64,000 nucleotides of DNA from contig JAUIHI010000010.1 in NCBI GenBank assembly GCA_030432295.1, positions 1 to 64,000 on the forward strand, read 5' to 3'. Below are positions 44,403 through 53,113 of the stretch, piece after piece. Source of the DNA: Anaerolineae bacterium (GTDB taxonomy: Bacteria; Chloroflexota; Anaerolineae; Caldilineales; Caldilineaceae). The position numbers and the translations under genes were made by a program. Under the pieces are notes generated by a model that worked only from the letters and a program-made list of their open reading frames with translations, was not told the origin of the DNA and ran no database searches. Positions within the stretch are counted from its first letter, which is position 1; each line of letters begins with the position of its first letter.

Positions 44403-45581
44403 CTAAAACTGATCCGCAATCCGCTCCAGCGCCTGGCGCAGGAGGGGGCGGGGCGATGGCACGCAGATGCGCTGGAATTCCAGCCCCTCATCCCCGAAGA
44501 GTTTGCCGTCCTCCAGCACCACATTGGCCCGGTTGTAGATGCGGTCGTGGACTTCCTCCGGGCTGAGGCCATAGGCCGAGAAATCCATCCAACCGATATA
44601 CGTGCCTTCGGGGATGCGGAACTTGACCTGGGGCATGTGCTCGGCCAGGAAATTCTGCAGGAAGGCCAGGTTGCCGTCAATGTATTCGTTGACCTGGGCC
44701 AGCCACTCTTCCCCTTCGTTGTAGGCGGCAATCAGCGCGGTGATGGCAAAGGGCGTGGGCGATTTGAAGCCCATCTCTTTGGTAAACTTCTCCCGCAGGT
44801 CGGCGTTGTTGATGACAATATTGGAGCAGTGGAGACCGGCCATATTGAAGGTTTTGTTGGTGGCCGTGCAGGAAATCAGACGGTCGTCGTCCACGAGGGT
44901 GCAGATGGGATAGTGGGTGACGCCCTGGCGCACCAGATCGCCGTGAATTTCATCCGAAACCAGCACCACATCGTTAGCGAGGCAGATTTCCGCCATCCGG
45001 ATCAACTCCTCCGCTGTCCAGACCCGCCCGACCGGATTGTGAGGGCTACACAGAACGAAGAGTTTGTTGTTGGGGTCTTTGGCTTTGGCTTCCAGATCGT
45101 CAAAGTCGATGGTGTAGTAGCCATCGGTGTGAATCAGGCTGTTGTTGACTACCACCCGCTGGTTGTTTTTGATGGCTGAAGTGAAAGGGGAGTAGACCGG
45201 GCGCTGGATGATCACCCCATCCCCCGGCTCGGTGTAGGCTCGAACAGCCACATTGACAGCCTCGACTGTGCCGGGGCTGTAGACAATTGAATCGGCGTCG
45301 ATCTCCCAGCCGTGCCGCCGCTGGAACCAGCTCTGAATGGCTTCGATATAGTCCGGGCTGGTCTTGTGGGTGCTGTAGCCGAACATCAGCCTGTCCACTC
45401 GGGCGTGGAGCGCGTCGATGACGGGCTGGGGGCAGGGGAAGTCCATATCCGCCACAAAGAGGGAGATGGTATCCTCGTCAAAGCGCTCGGTCAGACCCAT
45501 TTGTTTGAGCAGTTCCCCGGCCTCCCATTTGACCGAGTGGGTTCCCTTGCGGGAGATAATTTCATCAAAGTTGTAGATCAC
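44403..45581 (-). CDS. PatB/MalY-type PLP-dependent aminotransferase / C-S lyase
   Basis: 392 residues of the fold-type I aminotransferase MalY/PatB group. N-terminal NFDEIISRKGTHSVKW is family-specific; also PLFVADMDFP-like ISLFVADMDFPCPQPV, NPHNPVGR-like LCSPHNPVGRVWT, SDEIHGDLV and the PLP lysine region SCTATNKTFNMAGLH. Family members cleave cystathionine or cysteine to pyruvate, ammonia and a thiol. It starts with GTG, preceded by GAGGAA. No sulfur-metabolism neighbour narrows the substrate. Confidence 0.92.
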   Translation of the reverse strand: MIYNFDEIISRKGTHSVKWEAGELLKQMGLTERFDEDTISLFVADMDFPCPQPVIDALHARVDRLMFGYSTHKTSPDYIEAIQSWFQRRHGWEIDADSIVYSPGTVEAVNVAVRAYTEPGDGVIIQRPVYSPFTSAIKNNQRVVVNNSLIHTDGYYTIDFDDLEAKAKDPNNKLFVLCSPHNPVGRVWTAEELIRMAEICLANDVVLVSDEIHGDLVRQGVTHYPICTLVDDDRLISCTATNKTFNMAGLHCSNIVINNADLREKFTKEMGFKSPTPFAITALIAAYNEGEEWLAQVNEYIDGNLAFLQNFLAEHMPQVKFRIPEGTYIGWMDFSAYGLSPEEVHDRIYNRANVVLEDGKLFGDEGLEFQRICVPSPRPLLRQALERIADQF

Positions 45582-45714
45582 TACAGATTCCTCGATTCAT
45601 AGAAACTGGATGGAAGGAAAAATATACTTGAAGTGTTGATTTTACCAGAGTTTGCGGCTTGTCCTGATCTTGGGACTGCTCTCATTTTGATTTGAGAAGA
45701 AGTTGATGGCTCTC

Positions 45715-45829
45715 CTGCAAAAAGCCATTTGAGCCACTGATGAACGCTGATAAAAGCGGATTTCACTCCTGAAGTTCTCTGCGCCCCTGCGACTCTGCGG
45801 GAGAATTGGACCTTTTTGCAGTGGAGCCA
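45715..45829. repeat. ctgcaaaaa...tttttgcag bounded element, copy 2
   Basis: Termini ctgcaaaaa (45715-45723) and tttttgcag (45813-45821), then tggagcca, exactly as at 33200-33293. The interior is different here: gccactgatgaacgctgata-type text and ctctgcgcccctgcgactct. It occupies most of the 370-base divergent gap between the aminotransferase and the AOR gene; no other feature is evident there. Confidence 0.7.
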
Positions 45830-45953
45830 GTTGAATTGAGAAGAATTTCTCACCCATTCTATTTGCGCGACTTGCCCACCGCCGTCCCTACAGGTACAAT
45901 AGACCCCAGCACCTTTGATCTCCCCTTTCCTTATCCATTCAGTGGAGGACACA

Positions 45954-47834
45954 ATGCCTCAAAGTTTTACCGGAAAGATATTACACGTAGACCTCACCCG
46001 CGGCGAGACGTGGGTTGAACAGTTGGATGAAGTGCTCTACCGTCGCTATCTGGGCGGCAGCGCTTTGGCCAGCCACTTTCTTTTGCGGGATGTGAAACCG
46101 GGCATCGACCCGCTCGGCCCGGAAAATCCCCTGATTATTATGACAAGCGTTATCAACGGCCTGGCTCTCTCCGGGGCCAACCGCTACACGGCCGCGGCCA
46201 AATCTCCCTTGACCGGTGGCTTTGGCGAGGCAGAGGCGGGCGGCTATTGGGGGCCGGAATTCAAGCGCACGGGCTTTGATGGAATGATCGTCCACGGCCA
46301 GTCCGAGAAGCCGGTCTATCTCTACGTGGCCGACGGCGGCTGCGAGATTCGGGACGCCAGCAAATACTGGGGCCAACTGGCCGATTTTGTCCAGGACGGG
46401 CTGGAAGAAGAGTTGGACGACAAGCGCATCTGCATTTTGCAGACGGGCGTGGCCGGGGAGAACAAAGTCCTCTACGCCGCGATGACCAACCAACTGCGCC
46501 ACTTTCACGGGCGGGCTGGCCTGGGCGCGGTAATGGGCAGCAAAATGCTCAAGGCGATTGTGGTGCGGGGCAAAGAGCGGCTTGTGCCCAGCAGCCGGGA
46601 AGAGACAAACGGCGTCGTCAAATGGTTCCGGGAAAACTACGACCAGGAATCGGATCGCTATCACCAGACTGGCACAGCGGGCGGTCTGCCTACCCTGCAA
46701 AAAGACGGCATTCTGCCCACCCACAACTTTAAGGACGGCGGCTTTGACGGCTGGGACAACATCAGCGGCCAGACAATGGCGAACACAATTCTGGTCAATC
46801 GGGGCACCTGTTTTGCCTGTAATGTGGCCTGCAAGCGGGAAGTCGAAGTGCCGGAGCGGGGTGTCACAGCCAAGCACGGCGGCATGGAATACGAGATTAT
46901 TGCAGCGCTGGGTTCTCTGTGTGGCGTGGACGATCTGGCCGCGATTGCCGAAGGCAGCCAGTGGGTCAACCGCTATGTGATGGACGGTATTTCTACCGGC
47001 GTCTCGATTGCTTTTGCAATGGAATGCTACGAAGCCGGTATCCTGACCAAAGAGGACACGGACGGTATCGAACTGGTCTGGGGCAGCGCAGACGCGATGC
47101 TGGCGATGATCCACAAGATTGCCAAGCGGGAGGGCCTGGGCAATATCCTGGCCGACGGTGTGAAGAAGGCTTCTGAGAAGATTGGCAAAGGCAGCGAGAA
47201 GTTCGCTATGCATGTCAAAGGTCAGGAACTGCCTATGCACGAACCCCGTGGCAAAGTGGGGCTGAGCCTCTCCTATGCCATTTCTCCCACGGGCGCAGAT
47301 CACATGGAAGCCCCCCACGACCCGGCCTTCGAGGGCTTGGGCGTGCTGGACAACGGCCTCTCCGAAGCCGGGCTGATCGAGCCGGTGGACCGCATGGACT
47401 TCGGCGGCAAAAAGGTGCGGGCCTTCTTCTACGCCCAGGCCGTCTGGAGCCTCTACAATAGCGTGGGAATGTGTGATTTCGTGGGCATTCCCATCGGCAC
47501 TCTGAAGCTGAAGGAGTTGCAGAACTTCATCAACGGTGCCACGGGCTGGGATATGAGCCTGTGGGAGTTGATGAAAGTGGGCGAGCGGGCCAACACAATG
47601 TCCCGGCTCTTCAACCTGCGCGAAGGTTTTACCATCGCCGACGATATGCTGCCGGAGCGTCTCTTTGAGCCCCTGCGCAAGGGCAAGCTGGAAGGCGTGG
47701 CCCTGGACAAGGGCGACTTCATGAAGGCTCTGACCACCTACTTCAGTATGGCGGGCTGGGACGAAAACGGTGTGCCCACCGAAGCCAAACTGGCCGAACT
47801 CGACCTGGTGGGTGTGGGTATGGAGCTTGCGTAA
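45954..47834 (+). CDS. aldehyde:ferredoxin oxidoreductase (tungsten/molybdenum pterin enzyme)
   Basis: 626 residues, full length for the AOR family. N-terminal FTGKILHVDLTRGETWVEQL and RRYLGGSALASHFLL are typical. The pterin-binding domain contains SGANRYTAAAKSPLTGGFGE. The [4Fe-4S] cluster ligands are C286, C289 and C293 (CFACNVAC) and a distal cysteine, probably C507 (GMCDF). The enzyme oxidises aldehydes to acids and reduces ferredoxin. GGAGG precedes the ATG at 45954. The molybdopterin genes 3-6 kb upstream would supply its cofactor. Which metal is used cannot be read from sequence. Confidence 0.93.
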   Translation: MPQSFTGKILHVDLTRGETWVEQLDEVLYRRYLGGSALASHFLLRDVKPGIDPLGPENPLIIMTSVINGLALSGANRYTAAAKSPLTGGFGEAEAGGYWGPEFKRTGFDGMIVHGQSEKPVYLYVADGGCEIRDASKYWGQLADFVQDGLEEELDDKRICILQTGVAGENKVLYAAMTNQLRHFHGRAGLGAVMGSKMLKAIVVRGKERLVPSSREETNGVVKWFRENYDQESDRYHQTGTAGGLPTLQKDGILPTHNFKDGGFDGWDNISGQTMANTILVNRGTCFACNVACKREVEVPERGVTAKHGGMEYEIIAALGSLCGVDDLAAIAEGSQWVNRYVMDGISTGVSIAFAMECYEAGILTKEDTDGIELVWGSADAMLAMIHKIAKREGLGNILADGVKKASEKIGKGSEKFAMHVKGQELPMHEPRGKVGLSLSYAISPTGADHMEAPHDPAFEGLGVLDNGLSEAGLIEPVDRMDFGGKKVRAFFYAQAVWSLYNSVGMCDFVGIPIGTLKLKELQNFINGATGWDMSLWELMKVGERANTMSRLFNLREGFTIADDMLPERLFEPLRKGKLEGVALDKGDFMKALTTYFSMAGWDENGVPTEAKLAELDLVGVGMELA

Positions 47835-47851
47835 GATGTAGAATCCAACCA

Positions 47852-47898
47852 GTCAACCAATGAACCAATCAACTCAGTTGATTGGTTCATTGGTTGAC
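47852..47898. repeat. perfect 23-bp palindrome of caaccaat words
   Basis: 47852-47874 (gtcaaccaatgaaccaatca...) and 47876-47898 are exact inverse copies with a single central C. It lies between the AOR stop and the oxidase start. Same word family as 41385-41478. Confidence 0.9.
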
Positions 47899-47928
47899 TC
47901 TGTGCCTTGACTGGCAGAAACCTCTCCT

Positions 47929-49326
47929 ATGAACCTCCTCAGCCGTGGCCTGCTTGCCAGCGCCAATCTGGCTTCCCTCGCCTGGCCCATCGCAGGCCGC
48001 ATCTTTACCGAAAAACTCGAAATTGACGAAAATCGTTCGGTCTGGGCCGCGTCCACGCCGAATTATCAGCCGGGACCGCCGCTGGCTGGCGATACGACCG
48101 CGGACCTGGCGATTATAGGCGGCGGCTTCACCGGCACATCCACCGCCTACCACTTCAGCCGCCGCTACCCGGAAAAGCGGGTGGTGCTGCTGGAAGCCGC
48201 CAGCCTTGCCAACGGGGCCAGCGGGCGCAACGGCGGGATGCTGCTCAATTGGCTGCCCTACGATCTGCCCCCCAACCCGGAGCGGGACGCGCTAATTTAC
48301 GCCACCACAAACGCAGGCATCGATACGATTGAAGCGATCATCCGCCGGCACAACCTGCCCGTCAGCTACCGGCGGGACGGCACACTGAGCGTCTTCACCA
48401 GCGCCAGGCGGGCCGAACAGGCCCACGCCAAAGCTGAGTACCGCCGGGGTATCGGACTCCCCACCCAATTTATCGACCGGGCTGCGCTCTCTGCCGCTTT
48501 TCAGTTGGAAGGTGCATACGGCGCGATTTTGGACCCCAACAGCGGCCAACTGAACGGCGCGCAATACGTGCGCTGCCAGCGGCCTGTGCTGGTGGAGCAG
48601 GGGGTGGAAATCTACGAGGGGACGCCTGTGCTGAAAGTGGAGGAGGGCGAAACGATTCTCCTGACGACTCCCAGCGGAACGGTGCGGGCCAAAGCGATTG
48701 TGCTGGCGACGAACGGCTACACCAGCAAACTGGGCTACTTCCGGGACGCGGTCTTCCCGCTGATCTCCCACGTCTTTGCCACCGCGCCGCTGGACCCGGC
48801 GCAGCAGTTGGGCTGGCGGCAGTGGGCGGGCTTTTATGACGATATGGACCGCATCTCCTATTCCAGTGTGACGCGGGAGGGGCAGGTCATCTTCGGCGGA
48901 GGCAGCCTGACTGGATCGACCTACTACTTCAACAACGGCACCCGTTTCCGTGGCGATGAAGCGCAGGCAGCTCGCATCAGCGCCTCTATGGCGCAGCGCT
49001 TCCAACGCTACGCGCCCGGCGGTCGGGGTGTGCCGGTTGCCCAGCGCTGGTCGGGAACCCTGGGCCTGACCCTGCGCCGCAATATTCTGATGGGGGTGCG
49101 GGGAGAAGCGCGCAACATTTTCTATGCCGTGGGCTACAACGGCCACGGGGTAACGCTGGCCAATGTGGCCGGGCAGGTACTGACGGATATGTATTCCGGT
49201 GACGACGAGAAGTGGCGGGGGCTGCCCTTCTATCAGGCCGACTACACACCCGTCCCGCCGGAGCCTTTCCGGTGGATTGGCTACGAGATGTTCACGAAGA
49301 TGGCGGGCCATTTGCCCCGCTATTGA
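47929..49326 (+). CDS. FAD-dependent amine/amino-acid oxidase (DAO family)
   Basis: 465 residues. A hydrophobic N-terminal stretch of about 25 residues precedes the Rossmann FAD site DLAIIGGGFTGTSTAYHFSR (about residues 59-78), VVLLEAASLANGASGRNGGM and the C-terminal NIFYAVGYNGHGVTLANVAG, all diagnostic for the DAO/glycine-oxidase group; PuuB-like gamma-glutamylputrescine oxidases are the nearest in text. It oxidises a C-N bond with flavin reduction. The N-terminal hydrophobic segment could be a membrane anchor. Substrate unknown. Confidence 0.88.
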   Translation: MNLLSRGLLASANLASLAWPIAGRIFTEKLEIDENRSVWAASTPNYQPGPPLAGDTTADLAIIGGGFTGTSTAYHFSRRYPEKRVVLLEAASLANGASGRNGGMLLNWLPYDLPPNPERDALIYATTNAGIDTIEAIIRRHNLPVSYRRDGTLSVFTSARRAEQAHAKAEYRRGIGLPTQFIDRAALSAAFQLEGAYGAILDPNSGQLNGAQYVRCQRPVLVEQGVEIYEGTPVLKVEEGETILLTTPSGTVRAKAIVLATNGYTSKLGYFRDAVFPLISHVFATAPLDPAQQLGWRQWAGFYDDMDRISYSSVTREGQVIFGGGSLTGSTYYFNNGTRFRGDEAQAARISASMAQRFQRYAPGGRGVPVAQRWSGTLGLTLRRNILMGVRGEARNIFYAVGYNGHGVTLANVAGQVLTDMYSGDDEKWRGLPFYQADYTPVPPEPFRWIGYEMFTKMAGHLPRY

Positions 49327-49383
49327 CGCTGGAAATTTCTTGTGATATTGTGATGCATCTTCCCTTTGAATCGATATTTTATA

Positions 49384-49397
49384 CTGGTATATACCAG
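49384..49397. promoter_or_regulatory. palindromic operator candidate CTGGTATATACCAG
   Basis: A perfect 14-bp palindrome lies 30 bases before the start of the first eCIS-type gene and overlaps a TATACT (49380-49385). Its core GTATATAC fits the GT-n-TA-n-AC pattern of HutC-type GntR regulator sites. No -35 box is obvious. The regulator identity is inference. Confidence 0.45.
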
Positions 49398-49426
49398 ACG
49401 AGATGGATAGGTTTGGGGCCTAACAT

Positions 49427-52400
49427 ATGAGCGATCAGCGTGCAGTTCGCCATCCTTCGAAACCTGCCAGTGAAGAGAAGAACACAGGGGAACGCGTCTC
49501 AAGAGATATTGTGACTCCAAGCCATCTGCTACAGCGCGCCCAGGTCGATCCCCGATCACTGACTCCGACCGATGTCCTCCAGTTACAGCGTACAATTGGC
49601 AACCGGGCCACAGGCCGCTTACTGGCCCAGCAGCTATCTGTCCAAGCAAAATTACAGCTTGGCCCTGCCAACGACAAATACGAGCAGGAAGCCGATGACG
49701 TAGCCCGCCAGGTGGTGCGGCGCATGGCCGCGCCCGCTCCGCCGGTGCAACGGCAAGAGGAATCGGGCGAGCAAACGCAAGCCTGGCCCCGATACGATAC
49801 TTCTGCATATACCACCACGCCTGCTTCGCAACCGCTCTCTGTCAAGCGCACATTTGTCGCGCCGAAGGTGCAGCGGGAGGAGGTGGACGAAGAACTTGCA
49901 CAGGCGTCGCCGCGCCACGGGCTGGAAGGTGGTGATGTGGATTCGAGCGTGGCGGAGACAATCCAGCGGGCGAAAGGCAGTGGCAACGCGCTGGACCCCA
50001 AGACCCGCTCTGGAATGGAAGGCGCGTTTGGTGCGAACTTTGGCGGGGTGCGAGTGCATACGGATGGTCAGGCCGATATGCTGAATCGGTCATTGAATGC
50101 GCGGGCTTTTACCACTGGCCGCGATATTTTCTTCCGGCGAGGCGAATACAATCCTGGGGCGAGCGGCGGCAAGGAACTGCTGGCCCACGAGTTGACCCAT
50201 ACTGTGCAGCAGGGGGCTGCGGGTGTTCAGCGGCAAAGCGCTCCTTTGGAGCACGGCCACGATTGTGCTTGTGGTCACTGTTCGGTGCAGAGAGCCGCCG
50301 CTGACGTAGCTCAAGCCCCGGTACTACTCCAGCGCAGTGTTTCCCACGAAGCCGGTTGCGGCTGTCCGTCGTGTGCCACAATCCAACGAGAGCCAAGTGC
50401 CGAAGTCCAGCGTCATCATACGTCTGAAGCTGTGGAACAGGAACAGCAGACCCCGAGTATGCTTCAGCGCAGCCCAATCCATCAGGCTGGCTGTGGCTGC
50501 CCGTCGTGTGCCAGCGTGCAGCGCCGGACCGATGTTCGTATTCAGCACCAGTATGGAGAAGGCAGTACGCAGCCGACTTCTGTGCACAAAGAGGGGCTGC
50601 GTGTGCAGAGCAAGATCGTTGCCCAGCCGACTGCTACAATTGTTCAGCAGGCTATGCGGTCACCTGTAGTGCAGCGTCATTCGTCCTGGGAGCATCAACT
50701 ATTGGGCGATGTGCCACCGGATCAGGTCGCCAAAATTGGTGCGTGGCAGGATTTGATCAAACAGACTGAACTCGAAGGCTCCTTTTTCTTTCGGAAGCCC
50801 AAACAGCAGGAAGCGTCCGTCAATATTGACGGCATTGGGACGATCAAAAAGGGCACAATTATGCACGTGATTGCCCAAGAGATGCAGCGCCTCTCCGCCT
50901 GGCAGAAGAACCCACCCACAGGAACATCGGCACAGGACAAACAAAAACTATATGACAACGAAAACCTCGGAAAAGACCCGATGTGGCAAGTAGAATTGGT
51001 GGCCTTGCCTGCTCCCGAAGGGGAGCAGCCGCTGATCATCACCTATGGCGAGATGAACACCCTGGCTGATTTTTATGGCGATTTGGAGACGATGCGGTCA
51101 GCAGACCCAGAGATGCGACGTCAGATTGTGCAGAGTGTGCGCCAGGAAACGTTCTTCCAATTTAAGGATATTTACACCAAATTGCAGAACAGTTTGACGG
51201 ATACGGAGAAGAAAGATAAAAGCGTGCAAGGTGCGCAACAGATGATGAGTCAGAATGAATTGTACAACCAGTTTTTTGGCTTCAAATTCAAAGGAGCGAT
51301 TTCGCTTACAGATTACATCAGTGACAAGAGGGGACAGGGAGAACTGCTCACCGGTGCCCAGTCTACGGGAGCAAAGGGAGAGGCCAATAGTTATGGCGCT
51401 TCTTTGGGCCGTAACGCTTGCCACTTTGTGCCAGAGAGCTGGCATGCCTGGGCGCGCTATCACGCGCAGGCGCGCACCCACGCCGACATTGCTTTTGACA
51501 GGCGGACAAAGGCCCAGGGAATTGAACAAGACATTCAGGAAAAAAACATAGGTCAAGATGATCCCGGCATGTTGGCGGACTTGGTAGATCGGTATCACAA
51601 AGAGGCAGATGAAGCGGCCAATGAAGCGTTACTCAACAATGGCTTCGGCGATCATTACCTGCAGGATTCCTATGCTTCCGGCCATATGCTCAACAAGACC
51701 CAAATCATGCAATGGTATGTGCAATATCTGGACGAGACCGATGGGATGAAGTATTTCACCGATAAGAATTGGCGTCGAGTACAGCAGATGGCCTACCGTC
51801 AGCCAGGGCTGGCTGAGATGATTATGTATGATAAGACCAGAGTGCGGGGGGGAAGCAACCCAGAAGACGAGTTGCAAGCGCGCAATCCCCAGGGGGTGGA
51901 GGACATTGAGTCGGATGATTGGAAAGATCGTTTTGACGCGTTGGGGCTGACCATACCCCCCTCCTTGCGATACTCTGGCAGTCTGGAACGCGAGTTGGTG
52001 GAGTGGTGGCAAGAGCGGGCTATGCAACCAGATAGCAATTTGATGACCGGCACAAATCTGCTGACCAAAGGGCCGATCGAGAATCAGAACCTTTTGGAAG
52101 ATGTGATGAAGGATCTTCTGCAAGACGGCGTTGTTCTGTTGCATAACCAATCCTCTCGAAACCGGGGGGGGATGATGCGAGAGGGAAAAGAGATCAATTT
52201 CCGGGATAATTTTCTGGCATTTTCCTTTGCTCTGCGCGACGAATATATCCCTCGAGATGCCCAGCGCTTTCAAGAGGCGCGCCTGGCCAGCCAGAATGGA
52301 GATGATACCCAATACCAGCGCATGGCTGCCTCTGTCACCTACGGGGATTACTTCGAGTTTATGAACAGCAGCTTTCTCCAGAAGTCTACCAATGCCCTGC

Positions 52401-52852
52401 ATGATACCTTCTGCCAGGGTGGGTTGACGGTATTGTCTGGGGATGGACAGCATGCCTTCAAAGTCTATGGAGATGATGCAATGTTCAACGAGGGTAGCGC
52501 ACAGGGCGTGAAGGATTCGGCTACCACTGCCAATATGTCACGCGATGCGATCCTCAAGATCATCCAAACTGGCAACGACAATGGCAACACTACCCAGCGT
52601 ATTCTGGACCGTCTGCCCGACACCGTGCGCGTAGATGTCAAAGATGATAAAGGAAAAGTGACTGGAACCGCGGATACCGAAATCAGCAAATGGCACAATC
52701 CGGATCAGGGGCCATCCCTGCGTTCTTTCTGCTTCAAAGAGGTTTTCCCCTCAATGAGTTGGTCCTTGATGCAAAAACTGGGGCCGGGTGTTATGTCCAC
52801 TCTAGGCCACATCAGCAAAGACCTCAACGTACACGGACAAGAGGCATTCTAA
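49427..52852 (+). CDS. eCIS-type DUF4157 protein with CxCxxC repeats and PLC-like C-terminal module
   Basis: 1,141 residues. Residues 36-150 are the leader shared with the protein at 53114 (SLTPTDVLQLQRTIGNRATG, KYEQEADDVARQVVRRM). A DUF4157 domain (about 185-265) ends with zinc-protease-like HELTH at 254-258. Three Cys motifs follow: C280/C282/C285, C311/C313/C316 and C356/C358/C361, the last two both GCGCPSC. The large C-terminal region holds H666, WHAW around 673 and NNGFGDHYLQDSYASGH (737-753), a His/Asp pattern reminiscent of zinc phospholipase C or P1-nuclease folds. DUF4157 proteins are commonly linked to contractile injection systems as processing proteins or cargo. No structural genes are nearby. 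The C-terminal function is tentative. Confidence 0.8.
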   Translation: MSDQRAVRHPSKPASEEKNTGERVSRDIVTPSHLLQRAQVDPRSLTPTDVLQLQRTIGNRATGRLLAQQLSVQAKLQLGPANDKYEQEADDVARQVVRRMAAPAPPVQRQEESGEQTQAWPRYDTSAYTTTPASQPLSVKRTFVAPKVQREEVDEELAQASPRHGLEGGDVDSSVAETIQRAKGSGNALDPKTRSGMEGAFGANFGGVRVHTDGQADMLNRSLNARAFTTGRDIFFRRGEYNPGASGGKELLAHELTHTVQQGAAGVQRQSAPLEHGHDCACGHCSVQRAAADVAQAPVLLQRSVSHEAGCGCPSCATIQREPSAEVQRHHTSEAVEQEQQTPSMLQRSPIHQAGCGCPSCASVQRRTDVRIQHQYGEGSTQPTSVHKEGLRVQSKIVAQPTATIVQQAMRSPVVQRHSSWEHQLLGDVPPDQVAKIGAWQDLIKQTELEGSFFFRKPKQQEASVNIDGIGTIKKGTIMHVIAQEMQRLSAWQKNPPTGTSAQDKQKLYDNENLGKDPMWQVELVALPAPEGEQPLIITYGEMNTLADFYGDLETMRSADPEMRRQIVQSVRQETFFQFKDIYTKLQNSLTDTEKKDKSVQGAQQMMSQNELYNQFFGFKFKGAISLTDYISDKRGQGELLTGAQSTGAKGEANSYGASLGRNACHFVPESWHAWARYHAQARTHADIAFDRRTKAQGIEQDIQEKNIGQDDPGMLADLVDRYHKEADEAANEALLNNGFGDHYLQDSYASGHMLNKTQIMQWYVQYLDETDGMKYFTDKNWRRVQQMAYRQPGLAEMIMYDKTRVRGGSNPEDELQARNPQGVEDIESDDWKDRFDALGLTIPPSLRYSGSLERELVEWWQERAMQPDSNLMTGTNLLTKGPIENQNLLEDVMKDLLQDGVVLLHNQSSRNRGGMMREGKEINFRDNFLAFSFALRDEYIPRDAQRFQEARLASQNGDDTQYQRMAASVTYGDYFEFMNSSFLQKSTNALHDTFCQGGLTVLSGDGQHAFKVYGDDAMFNEGSAQGVKDSATTANMSRDAILKIIQTGNDNGNTTQRILDRLPDTVRVDVKDDKGKVTGTADTEISKWHNPDQGPSLRSFCFKEVFPSMSWSLMQKLGPGVMSTLGHISKDLNVHGQEAF

Positions 52853-53013
52853 GCACAACCTTCCGCTTCGTTGGCACACTGCGCTGGCCTCGCTACCATT
52901 TTCCTGTGAGTGCGCCCGCAAAAGGGGAACGTGCAGAGATGGGTAGAACGATAAGAAGCCTGAGCCATCGCAGGATGCTCAGAACTTGAAATATACCTCT
53001 CGAAAATGAACAA

Positions 53014-53042
53014 TTGACGACCGCGTATTGGGATGATACAAT
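53014..53042 (+). promoter_or_regulatory. sigma70-type promoter of the RNase effector gene
   Basis: TTGACG (53014-53019), a 17-base spacer and TACAAT (53037-53042), about 70 bases before the ATG at 53114. The effector and immunity genes can thus be expressed independently of the upstream DUF4157 gene. Confidence 0.75.
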
Positions 53043-53113
53043 TCCCTTAATCTGCCATTTGACAATTCACTGTATCCGTTATTCGTTGAATGCCAGAGCG
53101 GAGATCTAATCAA

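Noticed and set aside
44277-45179. Plus-strand open frame starting inside tRNA-His
   Set aside because: It begins in the tRNA, crosses a strong terminator and continues antisense to the PatB gene.
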